A stretch of 64,000 nt of DNA from Bacillota bacterium (GTDB lineage Bacteria; Bacillota; Sulfobacillia; JABLXB01). The position numbers were made by a program, and so were the translations under genes. Positions 1 to 8,522 of the stretch are shown here, in pieces. Location: assembly GCA_013178305.1 (NCBI GenBank), contig JABLXB010000003.1, forward strand, positions 372,001 through 436,000, read 5' to 3'. How positions within the stretch are numbered: position 1 is the stretch's first letter; each line of letters begins with the position of its first letter. The notes beneath the pieces are model-generated. The model ran no database searches and was not told the origin of the DNA. It saw only the letters and a program-made list of their open reading frames with translations.

Positions 1-174
1 GACACGAAATACTCAGGCCACGCCGTGTGTGCTCGGTACGGCATGACCAACACTGAGAACCTCGCCAATCTGGATAAGGTAGCGGGCAAGCGTTTCCTGT
101 ACATCGGGTTGCCGCTCAGAATCAGGGACGGCACCGGTTCACCGGTGAGGGCGGTAGCCTTGCTCGATGAGTAG
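1..174 (+). CDS. Cyclase-family hydrolase (kynurenine formamidase-like), C-terminal 57 residues
   Basis: The window opens inside a frame that reads 57 residues to a TAG at 172-174. The end of the protein (TNTENLANLDKVAGKRF, then FLYIGLPLRIRDGTGSPVRA) matches the conserved C-terminus of the cyclase/kynurenine formamidase family (PF04199), metal-dependent amidohydrolases that open N-acyl or cyclic amide substrates. The metal-binding N-terminal part lies outside the window, so the substrate cannot be inferred. A permease and an isochorismatase-type hydrolase follow on the same strand, which suggests uptake and hydrolysis of a small nitrogenous compound. That link is inference from neighbourhood only. 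Confidence 0.75.
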   Translation, partial: DTKYSGHAVCARYGMTNTENLANLDKVAGKRFLYIGLPLRIRDGTGSPVRAVALLDE

Positions 175-386
175 CGGCCCCAGGCTATCGCCTGACCGAA
201 TAGCGAGGAGGTGGTAGCGACAGTACCCATACGAGTTACGCAACCGAATCGGGCTGGGATCCTGAGCTGCTGAATCCGATTTTAGGAGGGGTAAGGATGC
301 GGTAGAGGGTTGGAGATGAGAAAACGCCGAGGGTAACATTGGCGTATTCGGGTGATGGGTATCTCTCAATGGGAGGAGATGAATAG
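175..386 (+). other. Intergenic stretch between cyclase and permease genes
   Basis: There is no credible gene here. A well-formed ribosome-binding stretch (GGAGGGGTAAGG, about 285-296) is followed by ATG CGG TAG, a two-codon reading frame that could be the relic of a lost start or a minimal leader peptide. The ribosome-binding site of the permease (GGGAGGAG) lies just before position 387. I see no convincing promoter. Confidence 0.3.
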
Positions 387-1433
387 ATGAACTTGAGCGA
401 CTTGTTAGCAGCTATGGCGGTCGTTGTAAACGGCTTACCTCAAGGACTCCTGGCATTGACGTACGGGTTTGCGGCCTTTCCTACCGCTTTGGGCTTTGCG
501 GTCGGCACGATCGGCGCAGTTGCCTTTTCTCAGGTGGCGCCAATATCGTTCCAGGCGGAGTCCATCGTATTGGCCGGCACCATGGGTCGCGATAGGGAAG
601 AGCGCCTCAACATCGTAATCTTGACGGGTATCGTCATGACAATCGTAGGAGCCCTGGGCCTGCTCGAGCCCACCATTCGCTTCATAGGGCCCGCCATCTT
701 AAACGGTATGATGGCCGGCGTGGGTGTGATACTCGCTACTGCGGCCATAAACATGATCAGGGCGAACTATGTTGTTGGCGGGCTTTCCGCCGCAGCCGCC
801 ATCCTCACTTACGCCTGGTCAAAGAACCTCGTACATACCATAGTGATAAGCGTGCTCCTCAGCTCTGCTATATGGATCTTCGTGAAGAAGCAAGAGAGCG
901 ATGCCTCTCCGGCCGGCGATCTCTCTATCGAGGTTCTGAAGAGAACTCCTTGGAAGATTAACCCCCACGTCATAAGGAGCACCCTGGCTATGATCACTCT
1001 CCAGATCGGGGGGAATATAGCGTATGGGAGTATTACCGGTGGCATCGCTAATACCCCGGTTAACGTCGACCACATAACGCTGTACTCCGGGATTGCCGAC
1101 GCCGTTAGCGCCTTGTTTGGAGGAGGCCCGGTGGAAGCCATTATTAGCGGTACGGCTGCTGCACCCCATCCCATGATCAGCGCCGTCTTGATGATGGGCA
1201 TAATGACGGTGATACTGGCGTTGAAACTTCTTCCCAGGATAGCCAGGCACGTTCCCAGTGAATCGATCGCGGGATTCCTATTTGTCCTGGGAGCCATCGT
1301 CGTATTCCCTGCCAACATCGGGCTCGGGCTCAAGGAATCTCCAGTTACAGCCGGCGTGACCGCCGTGGTCACTGCGGCTACTGATCCTTTTCTTGGGATG
1401 GTAGCGGGTGTGATTCTGAGGTTTCTAATGTAG
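387..1433 (+). CDS. Multi-pass membrane permease, NCS2 (nucleobase/ascorbate)-like
   Basis: A 348-residue protein that is almost entirely hydrophobic, with about ten membrane segments. The run GGGPVEAIISGTAAAPHP and the repeated glycine-rich helices resemble the substrate-binding half of xanthine/uracil/guanine-type permeases (NCS2, related to SulP). It is shorter than the usual 420-450 residues of that family, so it is either a compact member or a divergent relative. GGGAGGAG lies 8-15 nt before the ATG. It sits between a cyclase-family gene and a cysteine hydrolase, so import of a cyclic amide or ureide-like nitrogen source is plausible. The class of membrane transporter is secure; the substrate is not known. 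Confidence 0.65.
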   Translation: MNLSDLLAAMAVVVNGLPQGLLALTYGFAAFPTALGFAVGTIGAVAFSQVAPISFQAESIVLAGTMGRDREERLNIVILTGIVMTIVGALGLLEPTIRFIGPAILNGMMAGVGVILATAAINMIRANYVVGGLSAAAAILTYAWSKNLVHTIVISVLLSSAIWIFVKKQESDASPAGDLSIEVLKRTPWKINPHVIRSTLAMITLQIGGNIAYGSITGGIANTPVNVDHITLYSGIADAVSALFGGGPVEAIISGTAAAPHPMISAVLMMGIMTVILALKLLPRIARHVPSESIAGFLFVLGAIVVFPANIGLGLKESPVTAGVTAVVTAATDPFLGMVAGVILRFLM

Positions 1434-1488
1434 AGGCCACAACATACAGGCTCAAGAAAACAAGGTCCAGACACTGGGGGAAGATGCC

Positions 1489-2082
1489 ATGGGCGTGAGC
1501 AACTTGTCTCGGGTAGAAAAGGGAGACTGCGCTTTGATCGTAATTGACATGCAGTCGGATTTCATCTGCGAAGGGGCGCCGATCGAGTGTCCGGGCGGTC
1601 GCGAAATCCTCCAGCGACTGAAGGAGTTACTCGCGTTTGCGCGTTCCCAGGGGATTCCGGTAATCTACACCCAAGAGATGCACCGACCGGAGAAGATTGA
1701 CTTTGGGAGGGAGTTGGAGCGCGAAGAGCCGGAACACTGCGTGGAAGGTACTCCCGGCGTGGAAATCATCGAAGAGATTAAGCCCCAGAAGGGTGACTTC
1801 GTCGTACCGAAACGCAGATATAGCGGTTTCTACTTGACAGATCTGGAGATCTTACTTAAGGGCCTCAAGAAGAAGACCCTGATCATTACAGGCGTTGCTA
1901 CCAACGTGTGTGTTTATGCCACCACTCTGGACGCTCAACAGAGAGACCACCACGTAATCGTTATCTCGGACTGCGTCGCTGGGACAAGCAGGGAACTGCA
2001 TCAAGCGTTTCTCCGGAATACCGACTACGTCTTGGGTGACGTTGTTACGGCACAAGAGATGATGGACACTTTGAAAAAGTAA
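1489..2082 (+). CDS. Isochorismatase-family cysteine hydrolase
   Basis: A 197-residue cytosolic Rossmann-like hydrolase of the isochorismatase/nicotinamidase superfamily. The catalytic triad is visible: Asp20 (LIVIDMQSDF), Lys108 (VPKRRYSGF) and Cys141 (GVATNVCVYATTLDA). Family members hydrolyse nicotinamide, N-carbamoyl compounds, ureidoacrylate or biuret. The true isochorismatases lack the Cys, so an amidohydrolase role is more likely here. Full length compared with the family. The cyclase-permease-hydrolase neighbourhood supports stepwise hydrolysis of a small amide imported by the permease (inference). A GC hairpin about 110 bp downstream could end the transcript. Confidence 0.85.
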   Translation: MGVSNLSRVEKGDCALIVIDMQSDFICEGAPIECPGGREILQRLKELLAFARSQGIPVIYTQEMHRPEKIDFGRELEREEPEHCVEGTPGVEIIEEIKPQKGDFVVPKRRYSGFYLTDLEILLKGLKKKTLIITGVATNVCVYATTLDAQQRDHHVIVISDCVAGTSRELHQAFLRNTDYVLGDVVTAQEMMDTLKK

Positions 2083-2193
2083 GTGTCGACGGCAAAGAAA
2101 TACTGGCGACTCCAAGTTTTTGCAGACTGGTTGAGTTGGGAAAACAGCCCGATCGCACAATGCTTGCAGGGTGTTTGGTGCTGAACAGGGAGG

Positions 2194-2218
2194 GGGCCGG
2201 CCCGCGGGGAGCCGGCCC
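2194..2218 (+). terminator. GC-rich hairpin downstream of the isochorismatase gene
   Basis: GGGCCGGC (2194-2201) pairs exactly with GCCGGCCC (2211-2218) around a 9-nt loop. No uridine run follows, so intrinsic termination would be inefficient; it may be a transcript-stabilising hairpin or part of a decayed region. Confidence 0.35.
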
Positions 2219-2281
2219 TGACGGTACACATGCCGAGTTCGACGGCTGCCAGGCGCACCGCGCCTTCGTCGACTTGTAGCC

Positions 2282-2491
2282 AAGGAATCGGCGGAGGGTA
2301 GGTACGAGGCATGGGCCGTCGGGCACTCCATTTTCACTGAAGGAGAAACGTTCGACCAGCTAAGAGAGGCTGTTAGAGACGCTGTCCGTTGTCACTTTGA
2401 AGAGGAGAATATGCCTCAGATAGTGTGCCTGCATTTCGTGAAGTCCGCAGGACTCCTGCATGCCCCATGGGTTACAGCCTTGTTCAGATAG
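2282..2491 (+). pseudogene. Remnant of a HicB/UPF0150-like antitoxin-type protein
   Basis: Frame 2 reads KESAEGRYEAWAVGHSIFTE, then GETFDQLREAVRDAVRCHFE and EENMPQIVCLHFVKS before a TAG at 2489. This is the typical core of the small HicB-like (UPF0150) proteins: glycine turn, AxxxGHSIFTEGET, a DxLRExVRDAV helix and a final LHFV strand. No ATG, GTG or TTG occurs in this frame between the upstream TGA (2219) and the homologous region, and the last ~15 residues do not look like the family. I read it as a fragment that lost its start. No HicA-like mRNA-interferase partner is visible next to it. The family call rests on pattern recognition, not a search. Confidence 0.55.
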
Positions 2492-3123
2492 GCCCTCTAG
2501 TTTCCCATACAGAGACGTCGAATCTGGACGGCGGCCTGAACCCCTTCCCGACCGCTCTTTACGGGACCTACATACAATCCTCTCTTCTCCTCCAAGTACA
2601 TCCTCTTTGTTTTCATTATCCGCCCAGTCCCTCCACACTTGTGGTGGAGACCCCTGATGGTACGCCGCAGCGCGAAAACAGAGTCCCGGCAGCAGCTCCC
2701 ACGGATCTGGCCGGGCTGACCCTTACGCAGGTTAGAGAACGACTGGCGGCCATGTCTACGAGTACCAGTATACATCCCTGAATTGGTCGACTGAACGCGG
2801 GAACTACACGATTATGGACGCGGTGGACCTGGATGTCGCGAGGCGTCCAGCCAGGATGAGCGAAAGACTGGGCCTTCTCGCGGGGATGGGGGCGTGGCTT
2901 GCCCTGGCCGCGTGGGTACTCCTCGACTCGCGCGAGCGAGGCAGCGACGTAGTTCCGGCCTGGTTTCTTATTTGCGCTGTCAACCGGACCCGTAGCCCTC
3001 CTGAATGCACCACCCGGAAGCCGAAATGCCCCGCGGGTGGTGCTATTGTTTTCCAGGAGACTGCCTCCCCGAGAATATTCGAGTCGCGGGACAAATATCT
3101 TTATCGTGCAAAGGGGGTCAGGC
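2492..3123 (+). other. Gene-poor stretch before spoIIIAA
   Basis: Several open frames cross this 630-bp stretch but none has both a ribosome-binding site and a recognisable product. The frame ending at 2781 finishes with DLAGLTLTQVRERLAAM, loosely like the start of a BofC C-terminal domain, which would normally continue with a WEV-type strand; the frame stops instead. The frame from 2814 has a hydrophobic segment (LGLLAGMGAWLALAAWVLL) but runs on as a shadow of spoIIIAA. Decay of older spore-related genes is possible but unproven. Confidence 0.3.
3073..3100 (+). promoter_or_regulatory. Possible sigma-E promoter of the spoIIIA operon
   Basis: GAATATT (3073-3079) resembles the sigma-E -35 element (KMATATT), and CAAATATCT (3092-3100) loosely resembles the -10 CATACAMT. 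The spacing of 12-13 nt is slightly short. The spoIIIA operon is sigma-E-controlled in Bacillus subtilis and this is the only such pair just upstream of spoIIIAA. Confidence 0.35.
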
Positions 3124-4227
3124 ATGGGCGCAGCGTTTCCCTGGAAACCTCCGGCCGTCAACCGGAGCCGTTTCGATGGGAGGTTCAGGCGCGAGATAGT
3201 ACCGTTCCTGCCGGAGGGGATCAGGGAAGCAGTCGTGTCTTACCTGGACCGCGCGCTGGGGCCCTTGCCGGAGGAGGTCCGGCTGAGAGTCAACCGGCCA
3301 CTGGGTGTGACGACCAGCGATGGCGAGGTGTCGCTAGACCGCGCCGGCCGGCCGGCCGCCGGCGGGGGAATGTGCGTGGAGCGCCGGCACATCGACCGCG
3401 CACTCGAGCTGGTGACGGGTTCGTCACTGTACGCGGTCGAGGACCAGATCAGGCAGGGCTTTGTGACCCTCCCCGGCGGCCACCGTGTGGGCGTGGCGGG
3501 CACGGCCGTCACGGAGGACGGCGCCGTGGGTACTTTCCGGGACATCTCCGGTGCCAACTACAGGGTAGCGATGGAAGCGCTGGGGTCGGGTCTCCCGCTT
3601 ATGCCGTGGCTCGTACGCGACGACGGCTCCCCGGCGAGCGCGCTGATTGTGTCGCCGCCGGCCTGCGGCAAGACGACACTGCTCAGGGACGTCGTGAGAT
3701 GCTTTGCGGACGGCCTGGGCTGTAACCGGGCGCGACGCGTGTGCCTCGTGGACGAAAGGTCCGAAGTCGCAGCGTCCAGCGGGTATCCCCGCAACGACGT
3801 CGGCGCCCTCACGGATGTGCTGGACGGATGCCCGAAGGCGCAGGGCATCATGATCGGGCTCCGGTCGCTGTCACCGGAGGTCGTGGCGACCGACGAGATC
3901 GGCAGGCCGGAAGACGCGGCGGCGGTGGGAGAGGCGGTGCTGGCTGGTGTGGCTGTGATCGCCACCGTCCACGGCAGGGACCCGGCCGATGCGGCGCGGC
4001 GCCCGGGAGTGGACGCCGTCATCCGGCAGGGGCTGTTCGATAGGGCCGTGGTCCTGTCGAGGAGGTTCGGCCCCGGCACAGTGGAGGGCGTGTTCGACTT
4101 GACCCGGGACGGGGGCTGCTCGATTGCTCGCGAAGACTCTCGGACTCATGATGCTCGTCTCAGGATGTTCAGGGGCGGGGCTGGTGATGGCGTCGACCTA
4201 TACGGCACGCGGCAGGGAACTGGCTGA
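3124..4227 (+). CDS. spoIIIAA: Stage III sporulation protein AA (ATPase of the SpoIIIA channel)
   Basis: The mother-cell cytosolic ATPase proposed to power the SpoIIIA-SpoIIQ channel that keeps the engulfed forespore active. The start at 3124 was chosen because AAAGGGGG (3109-3116) precedes it; an in-frame ATG lies 29 codons upstream but lacks such a site. The product is 367 residues. A secretion-ATPase-like P-loop (VSPPACGKTTLLRDVV) and an acidic Walker-B-type stretch (VCLVDERSEVA) are visible, followed by ATDEIGRPEDA and ATVHGRD. The first gene of the spoIIIA operon. Odd: about 30 residues follow the usual end (FDLTRDGG), so the 3' end overlaps spoIIIAB by 104 nt. Confidence 0.95.
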   Translation: MGAAFPWKPPAVNRSRFDGRFRREIVPFLPEGIREAVVSYLDRALGPLPEEVRLRVNRPLGVTTSDGEVSLDRAGRPAAGGGMCVERRHIDRALELVTGSSLYAVEDQIRQGFVTLPGGHRVGVAGTAVTEDGAVGTFRDISGANYRVAMEALGSGLPLMPWLVRDDGSPASALIVSPPACGKTTLLRDVVRCFADGLGCNRARRVCLVDERSEVAASSGYPRNDVGALTDVLDGCPKAQGIMIGLRSLSPEVVATDEIGRPEDAAAVGEAVLAGVAVIATVHGRDPADAARRPGVDAVIRQGLFDRAVVLSRRFGPGTVEGVFDLTRDGGCSIAREDSRTHDARLRMFRGGAGDGVDLYGTRQGTG

Positions 4228-4639
4228 CTGCAGAAACGGGCTCGCTCTGCTCGAGACCGAGATCTGCTTCTTCGCTCGCCCGCTGATCGGGGCTCTGGAG
4301 GCTGCGTCGCGGCAAAGCCGCGGCGTTGCACGCGTACTCTTTGCGGAGGCGGCGCGGCACCTGGGCGAGGGGCTGCCGGCGGCGGCCGCATGGGAGTCGG
4401 CGGTTCGGCGGGCCGTGGAATGCTCGTCGCTCTCGGAGGCGGACGCTGCGGCTTTGCTGGGACTGGCGCCACTCCTCGGGAACACCCCCGTGGGGGAACA
4501 GAGGCGCCACATCCGGGGTGTGGCCGAGAGACTCGGCGCCCAGGAGGCGGAGGCCCGGGACAGGCAATCGAGGGAGGGCAGGCTCTGGGGATACGCCGGC
4601 GTCCTGGGCGGACTTGCGCTGGCGGCAATCTTGCTCTAG
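4124..4639 (+). CDS. spoIIIAB: Stage III sporulation protein AB
   Basis: A 171-residue membrane protein with TM helices at both ends (about residues 5-23 and the last 18) flanking a helical domain that resembles GspF/PilC-type assembly platforms. It is part of the mother-cell side of the SpoIIIA channel. The TTG start at 4124 gives the usual short N-terminus MLAKTLGLMMLVSGCSGAG. It lies inside the extended 3' end of spoIIIAA (104-nt overlap), which implies translational coupling. The length is normal for the family. Confidence 0.93.
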   Translation: MLAKTLGLMMLVSGCSGAGLVMASTYTARGRELADCRNGLALLETEICFFARPLIGALEAASRQSRGVARVLFAEAARHLGEGLPAAAAWESAVRRAVECSSLSEADAAALLGLAPLLGNTPVGEQRRHIRGVAERLGAQEAEARDRQSREGRLWGYAGVLGGLALAAILL

Positions 4640-4652
4640 CGGGGGGACCTCG

Positions 4653-4850
4653 ATGAACGTCGACCTGATCTTCAGGATAGCGGGCATAGGCATCATCGTA
4701 TCCGTGCTGCACACCGTCATCAAGCAGGCGGGCAAGGAGGAGTACGCCTGGCTGGCCACCCTCGCTGGCATAGTCATAGTGCTCAGCATGGTGATCCAGG
4801 TGATAAACCAGTTCTTCGAAGCAGTGAAGACCATGTTCCGGCTGTACTGA
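4653..4850 (+). CDS. spoIIIAC: Stage III sporulation protein AC
   Basis: A 65-residue protein with two TM helices (about residues 5-22 and 32-52) and the family features IIVSVLHTVIKQAGKEEYAW. Small integral component of the mother-cell SpoIIIA complex. The ATG at 4653 is preceded by GGGGGG. It lies 13 nt after spoIIIAB, and its size and place between AB and AD are exactly as in other spore formers. Confidence 0.93.
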   Translation: MNVDLIFRIAGIGIIVSVLHTVIKQAGKEEYAWLATLAGIVIVLSMVIQVINQFFEAVKTMFRLY

Positions 4851-4879
4851 CCGGGCGGGGGGAGGGGGGGACGGCATTC

Positions 4880-5266
4880 ATGGAAATGGTGCAGGTGATG
4901 GGTTTCTCGCTCGTTGCAGTGATGCTGCTCGCCATATTGAGGGAGCAGCGCCCGGAGTTCGCGGTGGGGTTGAGCGTCGTGGCCGGCGCAGCCGTGTTCC
5001 TCCTGCTCCTTGGCAGGATCGGCGAGGTTGTGGGGGTCATTCGCGACCTCGCCTCGAGGGCTGGGATAAGCGAGCTGTACCTCTCGAGCGTGCTCCGCAT
5101 CGCCGGAGTCGCCTACATAGCGCAGTTCGGAGCGGAGGTCTGCCGCGACGCGCGCGAGGCGGCCATCGCCTCAAAGGTCGAACTCGCCGGCAAGGTGCTG
5201 ATCCTGATCCTGGCGGTGCCCATAATCCAGGGGATTCTGGAGACGTTCGTGGGGATGCTGTCGTGA
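4880..5266 (+). CDS. spoIIIAD: Stage III sporulation protein AD
   Basis: A 128-residue protein with three to four predicted membrane helices; conserved segments are ISELYLSSVLRIAGVAYIAQ and FGAEVCRDAREAAIASKVEL. SpoIIIAC and SpoIIIAD are related small membrane subunits of the SpoIIIA channel. GGGGAGGGGGGG precedes the ATG. The stop overlaps the GTG of spoIIIAE by 4 nt. Confidence 0.93.
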   Translation: MEMVQVMGFSLVAVMLLAILREQRPEFAVGLSVVAGAAVFLLLLGRIGEVVGVIRDLASRAGISELYLSSVLRIAGVAYIAQFGAEVCRDAREAAIASKVELAGKVLILILAVPIIQGILETFVGMLS

Positions 5267-6540
5267 CAGGGGACCACGGTGAATTGACGATTGCTCGCGC
5301 CCCACGGCGGGCCCCGCTCGTGGCGGCTGTGGCCGCTATGGCGCTGTGCTGTGCCGTGTGCGCGGCGATCACCGTGCCTGCGGGCGTAGCGCGGGCCGCA
5401 GCGGCCGCAGGCAACGATGGCGCCGGCTCCACCGGGTCCGGGCGGGTAGGCCCCCCCGGCGTGGAGGGCCTTGTGCAGGGGCAGGCCGCCAGGCTGGACG
5501 ACGGGGAGTTCCAGAGACTGCTCGACCAGCTGTATCGCGATACGGCAGGTTACGCCCCCGAGATACGGTGGAGGGACGTGGTTTCCGAGGTCTCGCGCGG
5601 CCGTCCGGGGGTCGACGTAACCGCCATAATGCGCGGGCTGGGCGAGTACCTGTTCCGGGAGACGATGGCCAACTCCAGACTCCTCGGGAGGCTGGTGATC
5701 CTGGCGGTTGCCGCGGCGCTTCTCGAGAATATCGGTTCGGCGTTCGAGCGAAGGGGTGTGGCCGACCTGGCGAAGGCGGCGTGCTACCTCGTGCTGGTCG
5801 TGCTGGCGGCGGGGAGCTTCATCCACACGATGTCCGCGGCGCGAAAGGTCATTGCCGACATGGTTACGATGATGAAAGCGCTGCTCCCCACGCTGATCGC
5901 CCTGGTGGCCGCGTCCGGCGGCCCTGTCAGCGCGGGCCTTCTCAAGCCGGCGATCATAGCGACGGTGTACGCGGTCTCGGTGATTACCTCGGACTACGTG
6001 CTCCCGATGCTCATGCTCGCGGCCGTTATCGACCTCGCGGGCCACGTTGTGAAGCAGTTCAGGATATCGGGCGTCGCCAGCTTGTTGCGGCAGGCGAGCG
6101 CGCTGGTGCTGGGGTTGTCCCTGGCGACGTTCCTGGGCATGGTGGCGGTGAACAAGGCCGCGGGCTCCGTGGCGGACGGCGTGGCGCTCCGCTCCGCGAA
6201 GTTCCTAAGCGGGACGTTCGTGCCCGTGGTAGGTAAGATGTTTTCCGACGCCGCCGAGATGGTATTCGCCTCGTCCTACCTGCTGCGTAGCGCCGTCGGC
6301 ATCGCGGGGGCCGCCGCCGTGATCGTCACGGTTGCATACCCGCTGTGCAAGGTTCTGTCGCTCATCATCATCTACCGCGTGGCTGCGGCGCTGATGCAAC
6401 CGATAGGCGCCGACACGCTGGGTGAGTGCCTGAACAGCATAGCGAATGCGCTGACGTTCATGTCCGCGGCTGCGGGGTCGGTCGCCATCATGTTCGTGCT
6501 GGCGATCACGGCGCTCGCTGTTGCGGCCAACCCTGTGTAG
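5263..6540 (+). CDS. spoIIIAE: Stage III sporulation protein AE
   Basis: A 425-residue polytopic membrane protein with an N-terminal hydrophobic signal-like segment (about residues 14-40), a soluble region, then six or seven TM helices. SpoIIIAE is the large membrane subunit of the channel. The GTG start overlaps the spoIIIAD stop (GTGA), giving tight coupling. Its N-terminal part is rich in Gly and Ala, as is common in this GC-rich genome. The length is close to the usual ~390-400 residues. Confidence 0.93.
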   Translation: MTGDHGELTIARAPRRAPLVAAVAAMALCCAVCAAITVPAGVARAAAAAGNDGAGSTGSGRVGPPGVEGLVQGQAARLDDGEFQRLLDQLYRDTAGYAPEIRWRDVVSEVSRGRPGVDVTAIMRGLGEYLFRETMANSRLLGRLVILAVAAALLENIGSAFERRGVADLAKAACYLVLVVLAAGSFIHTMSAARKVIADMVTMMKALLPTLIALVAASGGPVSAGLLKPAIIATVYAVSVITSDYVLPMLMLAAVIDLAGHVVKQFRISGVASLLRQASALVLGLSLATFLGMVAVNKAAGSVADGVALRSAKFLSGTFVPVVGKMFSDAAEMVFASSYLLRSAVGIAGAAAVIVTVAYPLCKVLSLIIIYRVAAALMQPIGADTLGECLNSIANALTFMSAAAGSVAIMFVLAITALAVAANPV

Positions 6541-6554
6541 GGCGGGGGTGCTCG

Positions 6555-7178
6555 ATGCAGGCCTTGAAGGAATGGGTCAGGGGGATAGTGATCTTGACCG
6601 TGTTCGCGGGGGCTGTGGACATGGTGCTCCCGGCGGGGGATCTCAGGAAATACGCGCGCCTCGCGCTGGGCCTCCTGATAGTCCTGAGCATCATATCCCC
6701 TCTCGCGGGGATGACGAGGGCGGGGACCTGGTCGACGTTCGCCGGGGGAAACGCGCTGTTCCCCCGCGGGCCGGGTGCGGCGGAGCCGGGCGATATGGAT
6801 GACAAGACGCGGCAAGTACTGGAGTGGCAGGCCGAGGCCCTGGCCGGCGCGGTCCCGGGCGTGAGGTCCGCGAAGGTCACTGTCAGGATGAGACAACCGG
6901 GCGAGTGGCCCATGCCGCTCGGCGCCGCGGGGATCGAACGCGTGACAGTCAGGGTCGTTACCGGCGGCGCAGCAACCCCGGGTAGTGGTGGTCCGGCGCC
7001 TTCGGTGGAGCCTGTGCCGCCTGTCATACCGGCCGGATCTCGTGGAACCCCCGCGCATGGCGCGCAGGGACGGGCGACGGACGCGGAGACCCGAAAGGTA
7101 GCGGATGCGATCAGGTCCGTTATCTGTGAGAGGTTTGGACTCGGCGAGGACGCTGTACTCGTTGAGATAGCCGGGTAA
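6555..7178 (+). CDS. spoIIIAF: Stage III sporulation protein AF
   Basis: A 207-residue protein with two N-terminal TM helices (about residues 7-25 and 33-50; the second contains ARLALGLLIVLSIISPL) and a soluble C-terminal domain with a low-complexity Gly/Pro linker. The domain ends in the conserved IRSVICERFGLGEDAVLVEI strand-helix-strand. The ATG at 6555 is preceded by GGCGGGGG and was chosen over upstream in-frame starts that lie inside spoIIIAE. Confidence 0.9.
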   Translation: MQALKEWVRGIVILTVFAGAVDMVLPAGDLRKYARLALGLLIVLSIISPLAGMTRAGTWSTFAGGNALFPRGPGAAEPGDMDDKTRQVLEWQAEALAGAVPGVRSAKVTVRMRQPGEWPMPLGAAGIERVTVRVVTGGAATPGSGGPAPSVEPVPPVIPAGSRGTPAHGAQGRATDAETRKVADAIRSVICERFGLGEDAVLVEIAG

Positions 7179-7209
7179 ACCGGCACGTGTTCCGGGGTGG
7201 GGTGAGACA

Positions 7210-7836
7210 TTGGACCGGGACTGCTGGCAGGATAAGCAACAGGTTCGGTTCTGGACGTTCGCGCTGCGTGGCCGAAAGCTCCAGATCTGGGCCAGACTCG
7301 TCGCACTCGCCGCGCTTGGGGTGCTGCTGATCGTGGCGGGACCGCTCCTCGCGCCCGGGGGGAGAGCGAAACCCATCGAGGAGCAGAACGCGGCTGCGCC
7401 GGCTGCCACCGTTGACGGGTCCCTCGCGGCGCTGGAACGGGAATTCGCGCGCGAGGCGGAGTGGGTGCTCGGCCGCGTGGCCGGCGCTGGGAAGGTCGTG
7501 GTCTCGGTGCGGCTGCGCTCCGGCCCCGGCTACCTTTACAGGGACAACCGGAACTCGACCCAGAGAAAGACGGAGGAAAGGGACACGAGCGGCGGTACCC
7601 GGACGGTTACCGAGACGGTTGAAAGCTATCAGGCGGTCATGGCCCGCAGGCCGCAAGGGGGCGAGGAGTCGCCGGTGGTGACGGGGGTCCACCGCGCGGA
7701 AGTGGACGGGGTGGTTGTCGTGGCGGAGGGGGCGTCAGATTCGAAGGTGAAGGCCGATCTATTCAGAGCGGTGCAGGTCATGTTGGGTGTTCCCGCGCAC
7801 AGGGTCACCGTACTTACTATGAAGGCAGGTGAGTAG
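7210..7836 (+). CDS. spoIIIAG: Stage III sporulation protein AG (ring-forming channel subunit)
   Basis: A 208-residue protein with one TM helix near residues 29-48 and a periplasm-like soluble domain that in known homologues forms a large ring in the intermembrane space. Recognisable features are AGKVVVSVRLRSGPGYLYRD and the polar beta-hairpin insertion with KTEERDTSGGTRTVTE, which in the family builds the vertical beta-barrel. TTG start after GGGGTGGGGTGAG. It overlaps spoIIIAH by 8 nt. Confidence 0.92.
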   Translation: MDRDCWQDKQQVRFWTFALRGRKLQIWARLVALAALGVLLIVAGPLLAPGGRAKPIEEQNAAAPAATVDGSLAALEREFAREAEWVLGRVAGAGKVVVSVRLRSGPGYLYRDNRNSTQRKTEERDTSGGTRTVTETVESYQAVMARRPQGGEESPVVTGVHRAEVDGVVVVAEGASDSKVKADLFRAVQVMLGVPAHRVTVLTMKAGE

Positions 7837-8359
7837 TGTGCTCAAACTGAACGCCAGGGGGCGAAAGATCGTCAGGTTCGTGGCGTTCGCCGTACTGGTG
7901 GTGGGGGTCGTCTGGTACGTTTCGCTGAAACGGGTGGAGGTGGAGAGGCGTAACCTCGGCCAGCCCGTCAACAAGGAAACGGCTGCAAAGACTACGGGGA
8001 CGGTCGAAAGGAAGGACTTCTACAACGACTACAGGCTGACAAGGGAACGCACTCGAAGCCAGCAACTGGACCTGTACAGGGAGATAATAAACAACACCAA
8101 CGCTGAGCCCAGCGCACGTAAAGAAGCCAACCAGGTGTTTCTGAAGATGACCCACTACGTCGGCAAAGAGGCGGAGCTCGAGAACCTGATAAAGGCCCGC
8201 GGGTTCGAGGACGCGATAGTCTCCCTGTACGAGAACACCGCGGTGGTCATGGTGAAGGCGAAAGAGATATCCCAGGCGGATGCCGCCAAGATCGCCGACA
8301 TTGTGAGCCGCGGGGCAAACATCAAGCCTGAACAGGTAAGCATAGTCCCGAAACCGTAG
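7829..8359 (+). CDS. spoIIIAH: Stage III sporulation protein AH
   Basis: A 176-residue protein with a TM helix at about residues 14-31, a charged coiled-coil-like linker (DYRLTRERTRSQQLDLYREI) and a C-terminal YscJ/FliF-like ring-building domain (DAIVSLYENTAVVMVKAKEI). Family members bind forespore SpoIIQ in the intermembrane space. GTG at 7829 overlaps the end of spoIIIAG; a second GTG at 7838 is possible. Last gene of the spoIIIA operon. Confidence 0.93.
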   Translation: MSSVLKLNARGRKIVRFVAFAVLVVGVVWYVSLKRVEVERRNLGQPVNKETAAKTTGTVERKDFYNDYRLTRERTRSQQLDLYREIINNTNAEPSARKEANQVFLKMTHYVGKEAELENLIKARGFEDAIVSLYENTAVVMVKAKEISQADAAKIADIVSRGANIKPEQVSIVPKP

Positions 8360-8522
8360 GGTCCTCTGCAGGGAACGCCGGTTCCGGGCCGGATAGCGCC
8401 GAGCGGGCAGCGCGACCGGCAGGATCCGGCGTTTGTGTTGCTGGGAGTATATGGAAGGAATGCGCGTAAGGGCACAGAACTAAGTAAGAACCGGACTTGA
8501 GGTTCTGCTCGAACGCCGTTTA

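Noticed and set aside
2814-3725. Plus-strand frame of 303 codons before and across spoIIIAA
   Set aside because: Its second half is an out-of-frame shadow of spoIIIAA; the first half has one hydrophobic stretch but no ribosome-binding site or family.
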